Source: Bacteroidota bacterium
GTDB taxonomy: Bacteria; Bacteroidota; Bacteroidia; Bacteroidales; Paludibacteraceae
Length of the DNA: 64,000 nt
Assembly: GCA_017860295.1 (NCBI GenBank)
Contig: JAFNAS010000002.1
Span: forward strand, 62,001 to 126,000
Direction of reading: 5' to 3'
Both the position numbers and the translations under genes were made by a program. The notes below the pieces were generated by a model. It did no database searches and was not told the origin of the DNA. It saw nothing but the letters and a program-made list of their open reading frames with translations. The first letter of the stretch is position 1. Every line of letters begins with the position of its first letter. Below, piece by piece: positions 46,312 through 54,735 of the stretch.

Positions 46312-46716
46312 ATGAACCGAATCCAAACTTTCATCGTATATGCTGCTTTGCTGTTCATTTGCACATCCTGTTTGAATGCACAACAAAGCACAAAAGGCCG
46401 AACAGATTTAACTGTCAGCCAATTCAAAGAGTATCTGGCAAAAAATCCGACCACCATACTACTTGATGTCAGAACACCCGAAGAATTTACTGCCGGACAT
46501 CTGAAAAATGCCGTCAATATTCCGGTTAACGATACCGACTTTGAGGCAAAAGTCTCAAAATTCGACAAAACACAAGTGGTGATGGTTTACTGCCGCTCCG
46601 GACACCGCAGTGTAATGGCTTCCGGGAAATTACTGACACTTGGTTTTGTCAGCATCCTAAACCTTGAGAAAGGGATCAATAGCTGGCAGGCAGCAGGCGA
46701 ACAAACGGTAAAATAA
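46312..46716 (+). CDS. Exported rhodanese-like domain protein
   Basis: A 134-residue single rhodanese domain with a signal (MNRIQTFIVYAALLFICTSC), where ICTSC is a lipobox-like site. The domain runs LTVSQFKEYLAKNPTTILLD, RTPEEFTAGHLKNAVNIPV and the active loop MVYCRSGHRSVMASGKLL with the catalytic Cys in the CRSGHRS six-residue loop, so it should bind persulfide or thiosulfate. It probably acts in the periplasm. I start at the ATG at 46312; an earlier in-frame ATG lies before the terminator and is not used. Confidence 0.92.
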   Translation: MNRIQTFIVYAALLFICTSCLNAQQSTKGRTDLTVSQFKEYLAKNPTTILLDVRTPEEFTAGHLKNAVNIPVNDTDFEAKVSKFDKTQVVMVYCRSGHRSVMASGKLLTLGFVSILNLEKGINSWQAAGEQTVK

Positions 46717-46721
46717 TTAGA

Positions 46722-46773
46722 AATTATGAGTTATGAGTTATGAATAAAGAACTCCGACTCACAACTCATAATT
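46722..46773. repeat. Imperfect hairpin between the rhodanese and DMT genes
   Basis: AATTATGAGTTATGAG (46722-46737) pairs with CTCACAACTCATAATT (46758-46773) with one G-T pair. No T-run follows. Confidence 0.5.
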
Positions 46774-46798
46774 ATTCATTCTTAATTATCAATTAGTT

Positions 46799-47695
46799 AT
46801 GTGGCTATTATTGGGTGCTTTTTCCGCGCTTCTTTTAGGGATATACGACGTTGCAAAAAAAGTTTCGCTGCAAAAAAACGCAGTTATTCCGGTACTTTTT
46901 TCTTCTATCGTCATTTCCTGTCTTATTTTATCGCCGCTACCGGTGTTGTCGCATTATTTTCCCGACATGATGAAAGGCACACTGCTGTATGTTCCGCCAA
47001 TGGACAGCAGAGCCCATTTTTATATCTTATTGAAATCGCTGCTGGTACTCTCTTCATGGCTGTTCGGTTACTTTGCCATGAAGCACCTGCCCATCACAAT
47101 CGTCACTCCGATCGAAGCCACACGACCACTCTGGACGCTGCTCGGAGCTTTGATCATCTTTTCGGAAAGATTATCACCCTATCAATGGATCGGGGTATCG
47201 GTCACCCTGATTTCGTTCTACCTCTTTTCGATGGTGGGTAAAAAAGAGGGCGTCGTTTTTCATCACAATAAATGGGTCTTTTTTATTATCTTAGCAGCGC
47301 TTACGGGAGCTGCCAGTGGACTCTACGACAAGTTTCTGATGAGGGAGTTTAACCGGGTGGGAGTTCAGGTATATTACCTTTTTTATCAGGCAATTATCAT
47401 GGGAATCATCACGCTGTTCCTCTGGTATCCCAAGCGCAAAACATCGACACCATTTCAGTGGCGATACTCGATTATCGGTATTTCGGTATTTCTTACCCTG
47501 GCCGATTTTGTCTATTTCTTTGCTCTATCCGATCCTAATGCTATGATTTCGCTCTTATCGACAGTGAGACGAGCCGGAGTGGTTGTTTCATTTTCTATCG
47601 GAGCATTTGTGTTCAGAGAGAAGAACATCAAGATCAAATTTATCTGTCTTGCCGGTGTCATCGCGGGCACATTAATCCTTCTGTTAGGAAAATAA
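46799..47695 (+). CDS. EamA/DMT-superfamily transporter
   Basis: A 298-residue membrane protein with ten hydrophobic segments in the two-times-five DMT plan (MWLLLGAFSALLLGIYDVAK at the N-terminus, LGALIIFSERLSPYQWIGVS in the middle, FICLAGVIAGTLILLLGK at the end). FGYFAMKHLPITIVTPIEAT and the second-half FYFFALSDPNAMISLLSTVR carry the typical TM4/TM9 pattern. The substrate cannot be read; relatives move amino acids or other metabolites. It follows the rhodanese gene after a hairpin. Confidence 0.9.
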   Translation: MWLLLGAFSALLLGIYDVAKKVSLQKNAVIPVLFSSIVISCLILSPLPVLSHYFPDMMKGTLLYVPPMDSRAHFYILLKSLLVLSSWLFGYFAMKHLPITIVTPIEATRPLWTLLGALIIFSERLSPYQWIGVSVTLISFYLFSMVGKKEGVVFHHNKWVFFIILAALTGAASGLYDKFLMREFNRVGVQVYYLFYQAIIMGIITLFLWYPKRKTSTPFQWRYSIIGISVFLTLADFVYFFALSDPNAMISLLSTVRRAGVVVSFSIGAFVFREKNIKIKFICLAGVIAGTLILLLGK

Positions 47696-47794
47696 CCCCC
47701 GATATCTCTTTTACACAAAATCTGTTTCATTCCGAACAAATCAAACGAACAACAGTCCGAAAACTATACGACGTTCATTGAATTAAAAATTACA

Positions 47795-47811
47795 CTATCA
47801 GATTGATAGTC
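47795..47811. promoter_or_regulatory. Inverted repeat ACTATCA-GAT-TGATAGT upstream of gdhA
   Basis: A perfect 7-bp inverted repeat with a 3-base spacer lies about 140 bases before the glutamate dehydrogenase gene. It could be an operator. Confidence 0.4.
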
Positions 47812-47950
47812 TACATTTTTTTATATTTTACGCATTTATTATTCAGATACATATTTTTGTCATATTTAACACATAAAGTTACCAAATAACACTTCGAAAA
47901 GTTGTTTTCTGCCCCGAGAATGCTTAAAATTGTAGCAAAAATATCACGCC

Positions 47951-49285
47951 ATGGATATAGATAAACTACTACATTCGCTGGAAGCAAAACACCCCGGTGA
48001 ACATGAATATTTGCAGGCAGTACACGAAGTGCTGATGAGTATTGAAGAGATTTACAACCAGCACCCGGAGTTTGAAAAAGCAAAAATTGCCGAACGACTG
48101 GTAGAGCCCGACCGGATTTTCACCTTCAAAGTGCCCTGGATTGACGACAGTGGGACAGTTCAGGTAAATTTAGGATACAGAATACAATTCAATAATGCCA
48201 TTGGACCTTACAAAGGTGGGCTGAGGTTTCACCCATCCGTCAACCTCTCCATCCTGAAGTTCCTTGGTTTCGAGCAAATATTCAAAAATGCGCTCACCAC
48301 TCTTCCGATGGGAGGAGCAAAAGGGGGTTCTGATTTCAATCCGAGAGGTAAATCGGATGCCGAAGTGATGCGATTCTGCCAGTCGTTTATGCTGGAACTA
48401 TGGAAGCACATCGGCCCCGAAACCGATGTACCGGCCGGCGATATCGGCGTAGGTGCACGTGAAATAGGCTACCTGAACGGCATGTACAAGAAACTGACCA
48501 ACACCGTTACCGGCGTTCTGACCGGCAAAGGTCTCGAATACGGAGGTTCGCTTGTTCGTCCCGAAGCTACCGGTTTCGGCGGTTTGTATTTTGTACAACA
48601 GATGCTTGAAACTGCGGGCGATTCATTGAAAGGAAAGACAGTAGCCATCTCCGGCTTCGGAAATGTAGCCTGGGGTGCTGCTCTAAAAGCAAGTCAACTT
48701 GGGGCAAAAGTGGTAACAATTTCCGGCCCCGATGGCTATATTTACGACCCGAATGGAGTTTCGGGCGACAAAATAGATTATCTGCTTGAGTTACGCGCAT
48801 CGTGCAATGATGTGGTGGCTCCTTATGCCAAACAGTTCGGAGCCACATTCGTTCCCAACAAACGGCCATGGGAAGTTAAAGCCGATATTGCACTACCGTG
48901 TGCAACTCAAAACGAATTGAACGAAGACGATGCAAAACAACTGATTGCAAACGGAGTACACTGCGTTGGCGAAATATCCAACATGGGCTGTACCCCTGAA
49001 GCTATCGACCTGTTTATTGCAAATAAAATATTGTATGGTCCGGGCAAAGCGGTCAACGCAGGAGGCGTGGCTACTTCGGGACTTGAAATGACGCAAAACG
49101 CCATGCACCTCGGATGGGCTGCCACAGAGGTGGATACCAAGCTTCACCAGATAATGGGAAGCATTCACGCTCAATGTGTGCAATACGGGCGACAGTCCGA
49201 TGGCTACATCAACTACATGAAGGGAGCAAACATTGCCGGCTTTATGAAAGTTGCACGAGCAATGATGGCGCAAGGCATAATATGA
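47951..49285 (+). CDS. gdhA: NADP-dependent glutamate dehydrogenase
   Basis: A 444-residue hexameric-type glutamate dehydrogenase for ammonium assimilation. YRIQFNNAIGPYKGGLRFHP (about 76-95) includes the substrate Lys-region, NALTTLPMGGAKGGSDFNPR (about 113-132) the catalytic Lys and KGG block, PETDVPAGDIGVGAREIGYL (about 157-176) the catalytic Asp, and ISGFGNVAWGAALKASQLGA (about 233-252) the nucleotide loop. Length and sequence fit the NADP form (GdhA) found in Bacteroides. The inverted repeat at 47795 may take part in nitrogen control. Confidence 0.95.
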   Translation: MDIDKLLHSLEAKHPGEHEYLQAVHEVLMSIEEIYNQHPEFEKAKIAERLVEPDRIFTFKVPWIDDSGTVQVNLGYRIQFNNAIGPYKGGLRFHPSVNLSILKFLGFEQIFKNALTTLPMGGAKGGSDFNPRGKSDAEVMRFCQSFMLELWKHIGPETDVPAGDIGVGAREIGYLNGMYKKLTNTVTGVLTGKGLEYGGSLVRPEATGFGGLYFVQQMLETAGDSLKGKTVAISGFGNVAWGAALKASQLGAKVVTISGPDGYIYDPNGVSGDKIDYLLELRASCNDVVAPYAKQFGATFVPNKRPWEVKADIALPCATQNELNEDDAKQLIANGVHCVGEISNMGCTPEAIDLFIANKILYGPGKAVNAGGVATSGLEMTQNAMHLGWAATEVDTKLHQIMGSIHAQCVQYGRQSDGYINYMKGANIAGFMKVARAMMAQGII

Positions 49286-49291
49286 CACAAC

Positions 49292-49328
49292 AAGTCCCGG
49301 GTTTCCAATCGAAACTTGGGACTTTTGT
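49292..49328 (+). terminator. Terminator of gdhA
   Basis: AAGTCCCGGGTTTC pairs with GAAACTTGGGACTT with two G-T pairs, followed by TTTG. T-run is short. Confidence 0.6.
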
Positions 49329-49392
49329 TATAAACCTGAGGGTTTATAAATTCGGGTATTTTTACCATTAAATATTTTTACAAACATTAGCT

Positions 49393-51372
49393 ATGAGAAC
49401 AAATCTAAGTTCACAAATTACACTGAACAGGATTCCCGAACGGCTCTATCGTCCGACCGATGCTTTCGAGTTGGCAGCTTTGACCCGTTTTGAAAAGGTG
49501 CCGGTGGAAATTTATGACGATGCTTTGCGTGGCTCTAAAAAAGTGGCTGCGGAAATTGTGGGGTTGATGAAAGAGAAGAACAGCAAGGGAGAATTGTTCG
49601 TTTTAGGCCTCACCGGCGGAAGAGCCGGCATCGAATTGTATTTAGAACTGGTACGCCTGCATAAGGAAGAAGGTTTGAGTTTTAAAAAAATGGCAGTAGT
49701 CAATCTCTACGAGTATTATCCCCTGTCGAAGACAATGGATAAAAGCTTTTTGGCTCGTATTAAAGAGATGTTACTCGATCATATCGATATCGATCCTGTC
49801 AATATTATATCTCCAGATGCGACTATCGACCGAAAAGATGTAATGGCTCACTGTAAAGCGTTTGAAGAGAGAATAAACGCTTTGGGCGGTATCGATTTTC
49901 AATTATTGGGAATAGGCAGAAGTGGTAACATCGGGTTCAACGAACCGGGTTCGCAACTGAATTCCACTACCCGACTGATTATGCTCAACAGCGACTCCCG
50001 GAAAGAAGCCGCTCGTCATTTGGGCTTTTCCGAGCCTCCTGTAAGTTCAATTACTTTAGGAATTAACACCATAATGAAAGCGAAACGAATTGTATTGCTT
50101 TCATGGGGCGAAGATAAATCGTCCGTCGTACGCACAGCCATCGAAGAGGCAGCGTCCGTCGCATTCCCGGCTTCATTCTTACAATTACACAACAATGCAT
50201 CCTTCGTTATCGACATACATGCCGCAGGGGAACTGACACGAATCAGTAAACCGTGGTTAGTTACCTCGTGCGACTGGGACGATAAACTCATCCGCCGCGC
50301 TATCGTATGGCTTTGCCAACAGGTCAATAAGCCTATATTAAAGCTCACCGACAAAGACTATACCGAACACAACCTAAGTGAGCTCCTGACGATATTCGGT
50401 TCGGCATACAATTGCAATATAAAAATTTTCAACGACTTACAGCACACCATTACCGGGTGGCCGGGTGGCAAACCCGATGCCGACGACACCTACCGTCCGG
50501 AGCGTGCCAAGCCTTATCCTAAAAAGGTTTTAGTATTCAGCCCTCATCCCGACGATGATGTTATCTCGATGGGAGGAACGTTAAAACGCCTTGTGGATCA
50601 ACACCACGAAGTGCATGTGGCATACGAAACTTCAGGAAATATCGCGGTAAACGATGACGAAATCATCCGTTTTCTCTCTTTTGTAAAGGGCTATATCGAG
50701 ATGTTCGAACCCGACAATAAAGAGCTGAAAGCGCGCTACGAAGCACAATCGTGCTTTTTGGTCAGAGAAAAAGGAAATATTCCGCTTTCCGAAATCTTAG
50801 CGATGAAGGGATTGATCCGACGAGGAGAAGCAAAAGCTGCCTGCCGTTTTGAAGGAGTTTCGTCCAAAAACGTTCATTTTCTCAATCTGCCTTTTTACGA
50901 AACCGGAACCATCAAAAAGAATCCGATTTCGCAGGCCGACATTGACATTGTAAAAACACTTTTGCAAGAGTTAAAACCTCATCAGATTTATGTAGCCGGA
51001 GATCTCGCCGATCCACATGGAACGCACAAAGTTTGTCTCGACGCGGTACTTGCCGCCATTGACGACCTGAAAGATGAAACCTGGCTCAACGACTGCCGCA
51101 TTTGGATGTACCGCGGAGCCTGGATGGAATGGGAAATCGACCATATTGAAATGGCCGTACCTCTCAGTCCAGAAGAACTTCGTTCAAAGCGAAATGCCAT
51201 TCTTAAACACCAGTCGCAAATGGAAAGCGCGCCCTTTCTAGGTAACGACGAGCGACTCTTCTGGCAACGTTCCGAAGAACGAAATATAGCCACTGCCGCA
51301 TTCTACAATCAATTGGGATTGGCGGCTTATGAGGCCATAGAAGCCTTCGTTCGCTATATTCCCATTAAATAA
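49393..51372 (+). CDS. NagB-like / PIG-L deacetylase fusion with a degenerate NagB site
   Basis: A 659-residue two-domain protein. Residues 30-330 have the NagB (glucosamine-6-phosphate deaminase) fold: LFVLGLTGGRAGIELYLEL (about 68-86), and LLGIGRSGNIGFNEPGS (about 171-187). In canonical NagB, as at 59726, the matching sites are NMDEYIGI and [13 protein letters not shown]; here the catalytic Asp72 position is Tyr106 (LYEYYPL), Asp141 is Ser177 and His143 is Asn179, so deaminase activity is doubtful. Residues 375-659 are a PIG-L/LmbE-type deacetylase with an intact metal motif FSPHPDDDVISMGG (about 382-395) and a later DPHGTHKVC (about 539-547). Fusion proteins of this plan are annotated as deaminases in Bacteroides. 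I infer a sugar-phosphate-sensing or -binding domain joined to a working N-deacetylase. Confidence 0.9.
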   Translation: MRTNLSSQITLNRIPERLYRPTDAFELAALTRFEKVPVEIYDDALRGSKKVAAEIVGLMKEKNSKGELFVLGLTGGRAGIELYLELVRLHKEEGLSFKKMAVVNLYEYYPLSKTMDKSFLARIKEMLLDHIDIDPVNIISPDATIDRKDVMAHCKAFEERINALGGIDFQLLGIGRSGNIGFNEPGSQLNSTTRLIMLNSDSRKEAARHLGFSEPPVSSITLGINTIMKAKRIVLLSWGEDKSSVVRTAIEEAASVAFPASFLQLHNNASFVIDIHAAGELTRISKPWLVTSCDWDDKLIRRAIVWLCQQVNKPILKLTDKDYTEHNLSELLTIFGSAYNCNIKIFNDLQHTITGWPGGKPDADDTYRPERAKPYPKKVLVFSPHPDDDVISMGGTLKRLVDQHHEVHVAYETSGNIAVNDDEIIRFLSFVKGYIEMFEPDNKELKARYEAQSCFLVREKGNIPLSEILAMKGLIRRGEAKAACRFEGVSSKNVHFLNLPFYETGTIKKNPISQADIDIVKTLLQELKPHQIYVAGDLADPHGTHKVCLDAVLAAIDDLKDETWLNDCRIWMYRGAWMEWEIDHIEMAVPLSPEELRSKRNAILKHQSQMESAPFLGNDERLFWQRSEERNIATAAFYNQLGLAAYEAIEAFVRYIPIK

Positions 51373-51393
51373 ACTCGTTTTGATCCAATCTCA

Positions 51394-51427
51394 ACAGCCG
51401 TTTTGTCCTCACAAAACGGCTGTTTTT
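51394..51427 (+). terminator. Terminator of the NagB-like/PIG-L gene
   Basis: ACAGCCGTTTTGT pairs with ACAAAACGGCTGT with a CCTC loop, followed by T. Very strong. Confidence 0.93.
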
Positions 51428-51445
51428 CATCCGACGCTCTTTTTG

Positions 51446-51453
51446 TAGCTTTG
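51446..51453 (+). promoter_or_regulatory. -7 box TAGCTTTG for the symporter gene
   Basis: Matches TAnnTTTG, 30 bases before the ATG at 51484. Confidence 0.5.
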
Positions 51454-51483
51454 CAACTTGTTACATTTCACTTATCAACGCCA

Positions 51484-52386
51484 ATGATCCGGTTTATCAA
51501 ATCGTATATGCTGCCGATCGCTATGTGCCTCGGTATACTCTTTTACAAGTTCTTTACACAGCTTTCCATTATCACGCCCTACCTGATATTTGCAATGCTA
51601 TTTATTACCTATTGCAAAATATCCATCAAAGAAATTCGGTTTGAAAAATTTCACTTCTACCTGTTAGCCATACAATTATTTGGAAGCATTGCCGTTTATC
51701 TGGCATTAGCCGGTATCAATCCTTTGGTTGCGCAGGGGTCTATGATTTGCTTGCTGGCACCTACCGCCACATCGGCCGCCGTTATCACGGGAATGTTGGG
51801 TGGAAGCATTGCCAGCCTGACAGCCTACAGCATTCTGAGTAACCTTTGCGTTGCTGTTTTTGCACCTGTCATATTCTCATTTATCGGTACTCATACCGAC
51901 ATGACTTTTTTTCAATCTTTTCTTTATATTCTAAAAGAGGTATTTCCCCTCTTAATTCTGCCACTCGTATTTGCTTTTCTATTAGAAAAGCTCGCTCCGA
52001 GCATCAAATCAAAAATAGAGGCATTGCATGGATGGTCATTCTATCTGTGGGCGTTGGCGCTTACAATTGTGGTGGCGAAAACGGTTTCGTTCGTCATTAA
52101 ACAATCTGCCTCCAATTATTCCATTGAAATAAGTATGGCAGCTTGCACCTTTGTAATTTGCATTGGACAATTTATTGTGGGGAGAAAAATCGGCAGCCGG
52201 TACAATCAAACCGTCACCGGAGGACAAGGATTGGGACAGAAAAACACGGTACTCACCATCTGGATGGCTCTTTCTTATCTCGATCCCATTTCGTCAGTAG
52301 GCCCGGGAGCTTACGTTTTGTGGCAAAATATAGTGAACTCGTATCAACTGTGGAGGAAACAACGGAAACACAAAGTAGATTTTTGA
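51484..52386 (+). CDS. Bile acid:sodium symporter (BASS)-like membrane protein
   Basis: A 300-residue membrane protein with nine or ten segments, starting at the ATG at 51484 (MIRFIKSYMLPIAMCLGIL). LALAGINPLVAQGSMICLLA, PTATSAAVITGMLGGSIASL and the second-half LGQKNTVLTIWMALSYLDPI correspond to the crossover regions of BASS carriers (ATSN- and GxQN-like motifs; here TATSAAV and GLGQKNT). The substrate is not evident. It is alone between a terminator and the tRNA region. Confidence 0.82.
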   Translation: MIRFIKSYMLPIAMCLGILFYKFFTQLSIITPYLIFAMLFITYCKISIKEIRFEKFHFYLLAIQLFGSIAVYLALAGINPLVAQGSMICLLAPTATSAAVITGMLGGSIASLTAYSILSNLCVAVFAPVIFSFIGTHTDMTFFQSFLYILKEVFPLLILPLVFAFLLEKLAPSIKSKIEALHGWSFYLWALALTIVVAKTVSFVIKQSASNYSIEISMAACTFVICIGQFIVGRKIGSRYNQTVTGGQGLGQKNTVLTIWMALSYLDPISSVGPGAYVLWQNIVNSYQLWRKQRKHKVDF

Positions 52387-52753
52387 TTTCTGCAGGAGTA
52401 AGCATCAAAAACGATATCTGATCCGTTCGACCAAATAAAACCACACGCTCTTTTCTACCTATAAAAGACGATACCTTAATTAGCTAAACCTAAAATTATT
52501 AATATAAAACCACCTAGTAATACACAAACAAAGATATTGTGATTACAGAATATTATCTACGAAATTCGCATCAAATCATAACAATTCTGAAACATTCATT
52601 ATCTGTTTTGATAAAATTACTTGAAAAAATAGAACAAATAAATTTCATATCGTTATATTATTATTCTCTGCAAGCTTTTCGGCAACGATTAACCAAGATC
52701 TGAATAGTTTGCAAAAAAAACCGAGCTTCTATTTTACAACTAAAAAAAATTCT
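52387..52753. other. AT-rich intergenic region before the tRNA genes, no gene seen
   Basis: No supported frame, hairpin or repeat; very AT-rich up to the tRNA promoter. Confidence 0.55.
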
Positions 52754-52761
52754 TATCTTTG
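52754..52761 (+). promoter_or_regulatory. -7 box TATCTTTG for the tRNA pair
   Basis: Matches TAnnTTTG, about 72 bases before tRNA-Gly. The leader between may be removed by processing. Confidence 0.6.
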
Positions 52762-52833
52762 CACCGCAAAACAAAACAAGGTTGAGCCTTTCAAAAGAAG
52801 GCTCATACTATTTGATAAAAAAGGAACATAATT

Positions 52834-52909
<76 letters not shown>

Positions 52910-52914
52910 AGGCC

Positions 52915-53002
52915 GCCCGAATGGTGGAATCGGTAGACACGCAGGACTTAAAATCCTGTGGCCATTACGGCTGTGTGGGTTCAAGTCCCACTTCGGGTAC
53001 CA
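52915..53002 (+). tRNA. tRNA-Leu (anticodon TAA)
   Basis: An 88-base class II tRNA 5 bases after tRNA-Gly. Acceptor GCCCGAA pairs with TTCGGGT (first pair G-T); anticodon stem CAGGA/TCCTG with loop CTTAAAA, so TAA at 52949-52951; a long variable arm follows; T-arm GTGGG/CCCAC. CCA is encoded. Confidence 0.96.
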
Positions 53003-53008
53003 GCTATC

Positions 53009-53044
53009 AAAATCCCTTGAAACTAAATAGTTTCAAGGGATTTT
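53009..53044 (+). terminator. Terminator of the tRNA operon
   Basis: AAAATCCCTTGAAACT pairs perfectly over 16 bases with AGTTTCAAGGGATTTT, with a 4-base loop. Confidence 0.92.
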
Positions 53045-53451
53045 AAGTTACAAGCCAACATACACACATGAAGAAACTTTGAAACTCCATACAAAGGGTT
53101 ATAAGTACTGACTACACCACACATCATTACTCCACATTTCGCACACAAACAAACAACACTTAACCAGTTAAATAACAGGATTAACCAGCTGCATTTGTTA
53201 TAGATACAGAACGCCACCTACAATATTTGCGCTTTATTTTATTTTTTTATAGCTCCACTAATTTCGCATCAAAAAAATAGCGAAAAACAAAAAACGCAAA
53301 AGCATAAGAATCTGTTTTTTTGACATTTAAAAAAACAACACAAACATACTATCTTTACCAGTTTCCAATTAAACATCTCTCTTTTGTCCACACCAAGACA
53401 AAACCACTCCCGATTTGTCCAGATCCAAATCTGAGTTTCAGAAAAACTTGC
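53045..53451. other. AT-rich intergenic region, no gene seen
   Basis: No supported frame or structured element between the tRNA terminator and the -7 box at 53452. Confidence 0.55.
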
Positions 53452-53459
53452 TACCTTTG
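53452..53459 (+). promoter_or_regulatory. -7 box TACCTTTG for the LRR lipoprotein gene
   Basis: Matches TAnnTTTG; it gives a leader of about 105 bases. Confidence 0.5.
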
Positions 53460-53570
53460 TAAAAATACAAGTATAATATAAAAATGTTGCGGCACAATAT
53501 CATTTCTAAGTTAGAATGATTACGGCAACATAAAATCACATCTGACATAAAAAAACTGAAAGTCAAACAG

Positions 53571-54293
53571 ATGAAAAATGTTTTTGTAAAACTGTTCGTG
53601 ATATTGGTTGTAATTACTTGCATAAGTTGCAGTAAAGAACCATCTTCTGTAACCTTTACTTATATGGTTACAAGTTCTTCTCTACAGACCGTAAGAGTTG
53701 CTTCGTGCCAAAACAACGGAATTGCGGTGGTAACTATACCCTCTACAGTTGAAATTAGCAGTGTAGTTGACACGATCACCTCTATTGGAAGTAATGCGTT
53801 TAAAAATTGTACTGGCTTAACCACTGTATATATTCCTGCTACCGTAGCCTCTATTGCAAGCAATGCTTTTTATGGCTGTAGCGAACTTACCTCTATTAAT
53901 GTCAGCTCCGCCGACACATACTATTGTACTGTTAATGGAGTCTTGTTCAATAAATCTCAAACCACATTGGTTGAATTTCCACAAGGCATATCCGGGACTT
54001 ATACCATTCCATCTTCTACAACCACTATCAGTATGGTGGCTTTTCAAGATTGCAGTAAATTAACTTCGGTTACAATTCCCTCTTCGGTAACTTCCATTGG
54101 AACTTTTGCTTTTTATGGTTGTAGTGGACTAACAGCCATCCATGTCAATAATACGAACCCTTCAACTATCACCTTAGGGAATGATGCATTTTATGTTTCA
54201 TCTACCTGTAAGTTATATGTACCAAGCGGTTCCAAATCTCTTTATGCAGCTGCGGCTCAGTGGAAGAACTTCTCCAATATCATCGAAGAATAA
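53571..54293 (+). CDS. BspA-type leucine-rich repeat lipoprotein
   Basis: A 240-residue lipoprotein: MKNVFVKLFVILVVITCISC is the signal with lipobox ITCISC. The rest is made of BspA/LRR_5 repeats of about 23 residues, such as ITSIGSNAFKNCTGLTTVYI, VASIASNAFYGCSELTSINV and VTSIGTFAFYGCSGLTAIHV. One unit is replaced by a hairpin-like DTYYCTVNGVLFNKSQTTLV insert, a usual feature. A C-terminal cap YAAAAQWKNFSNIIEE is typical. Surface adhesion or recognition is the general role of the family. Confidence 0.92.
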   Translation: MKNVFVKLFVILVVITCISCSKEPSSVTFTYMVTSSSLQTVRVASCQNNGIAVVTIPSTVEISSVVDTITSIGSNAFKNCTGLTTVYIPATVASIASNAFYGCSELTSINVSSADTYYCTVNGVLFNKSQTTLVEFPQGISGTYTIPSSTTTISMVAFQDCSKLTSVTIPSSVTSIGTFAFYGCSGLTAIHVNNTNPSTITLGNDAFYVSSTCKLYVPSGSKSLYAAAAQWKNFSNIIEE

Positions 54294-54420
54294 ACCCTCA
54301 TTTAATTTGTTGAAAAATCAATTACGTCAAAATCAACAAGAGATAATATTTATTTCCTGTAATTTAAGAGAGATCGTGACGATTTATTGACAAAAAATAA
54401 TACAGGAACATTGCGGTTTT

Positions 54421-54451
54421 TTTGTCAGTTCATTGCATTTGGCTACCTTTG
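54421..54451 (+). promoter_or_regulatory. Promoter of the candidate small RNA
   Basis: TTTG at 54421-54424, 19 bases, then TACCTTTG at 54444-54451: a consensus Bacteroidota promoter with ideal spacing. Confidence 0.72.
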
Positions 54452-54457
54452 CATGCT

Positions 54458-54591
54458 TTTCTTTGCAAACACGCCAAATCTCAAATTTCAATAAAATGGA
54501 ATCAAACATATATGTATCAAAACATTACAAAATTTCAATTTCAAATACATAACCGAAAGGGTTTACACTATTCCGTGTAAGCCCTTTTTTT
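54458..54591 (+). ncRNA. Candidate small RNA or short leader transcript of about 134 nt
   Basis: The consensus promoter at 54421 is followed about 108 bases later by a rho-independent terminator (54559-54591) with no supported gene between. The only frame is a 17-codon one from the ATG at 54496 (MESNIYVSKHYKISISN start). It may be a small RNA, or an attenuated leader for the prs gene 145 bases downstream, although prs has its own -7 box at 54690. I match it to no known RNA family. Confidence 0.5.
54559..54591 (+). terminator. Terminator of the candidate small RNA
   Basis: GGGTTTACAC pairs with GTGTAAGCCC around TATTCC, followed by seven T. Confidence 0.88.
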
Positions 54592-54689
54592 ATATCTTCA
54601 AACATTCGATATAGATTCTCCGATTGTTATTCTATCTCTTTTCCATGAACAAAACCACTCAAATTCAAGAATTAATTACAAATTCTATA

Positions 54690-54697
54690 TAACTTTG
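54690..54697 (+). promoter_or_regulatory. -7 box TAACTTTG for prs
   Basis: Matches TAnnTTTG, 38 bases before the prs ATG. Confidence 0.55.
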
Positions 54698-54735
54698 TAA
54701 CATCAATTTTTTACCCCTATAAAAAATCACACAAC

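Noticed and set aside
54496-54549. 17-codon frame in the candidate small RNA
   Set aside because: It is too short and AT-rich to claim as a gene without conservation data, so I list the transcript only.
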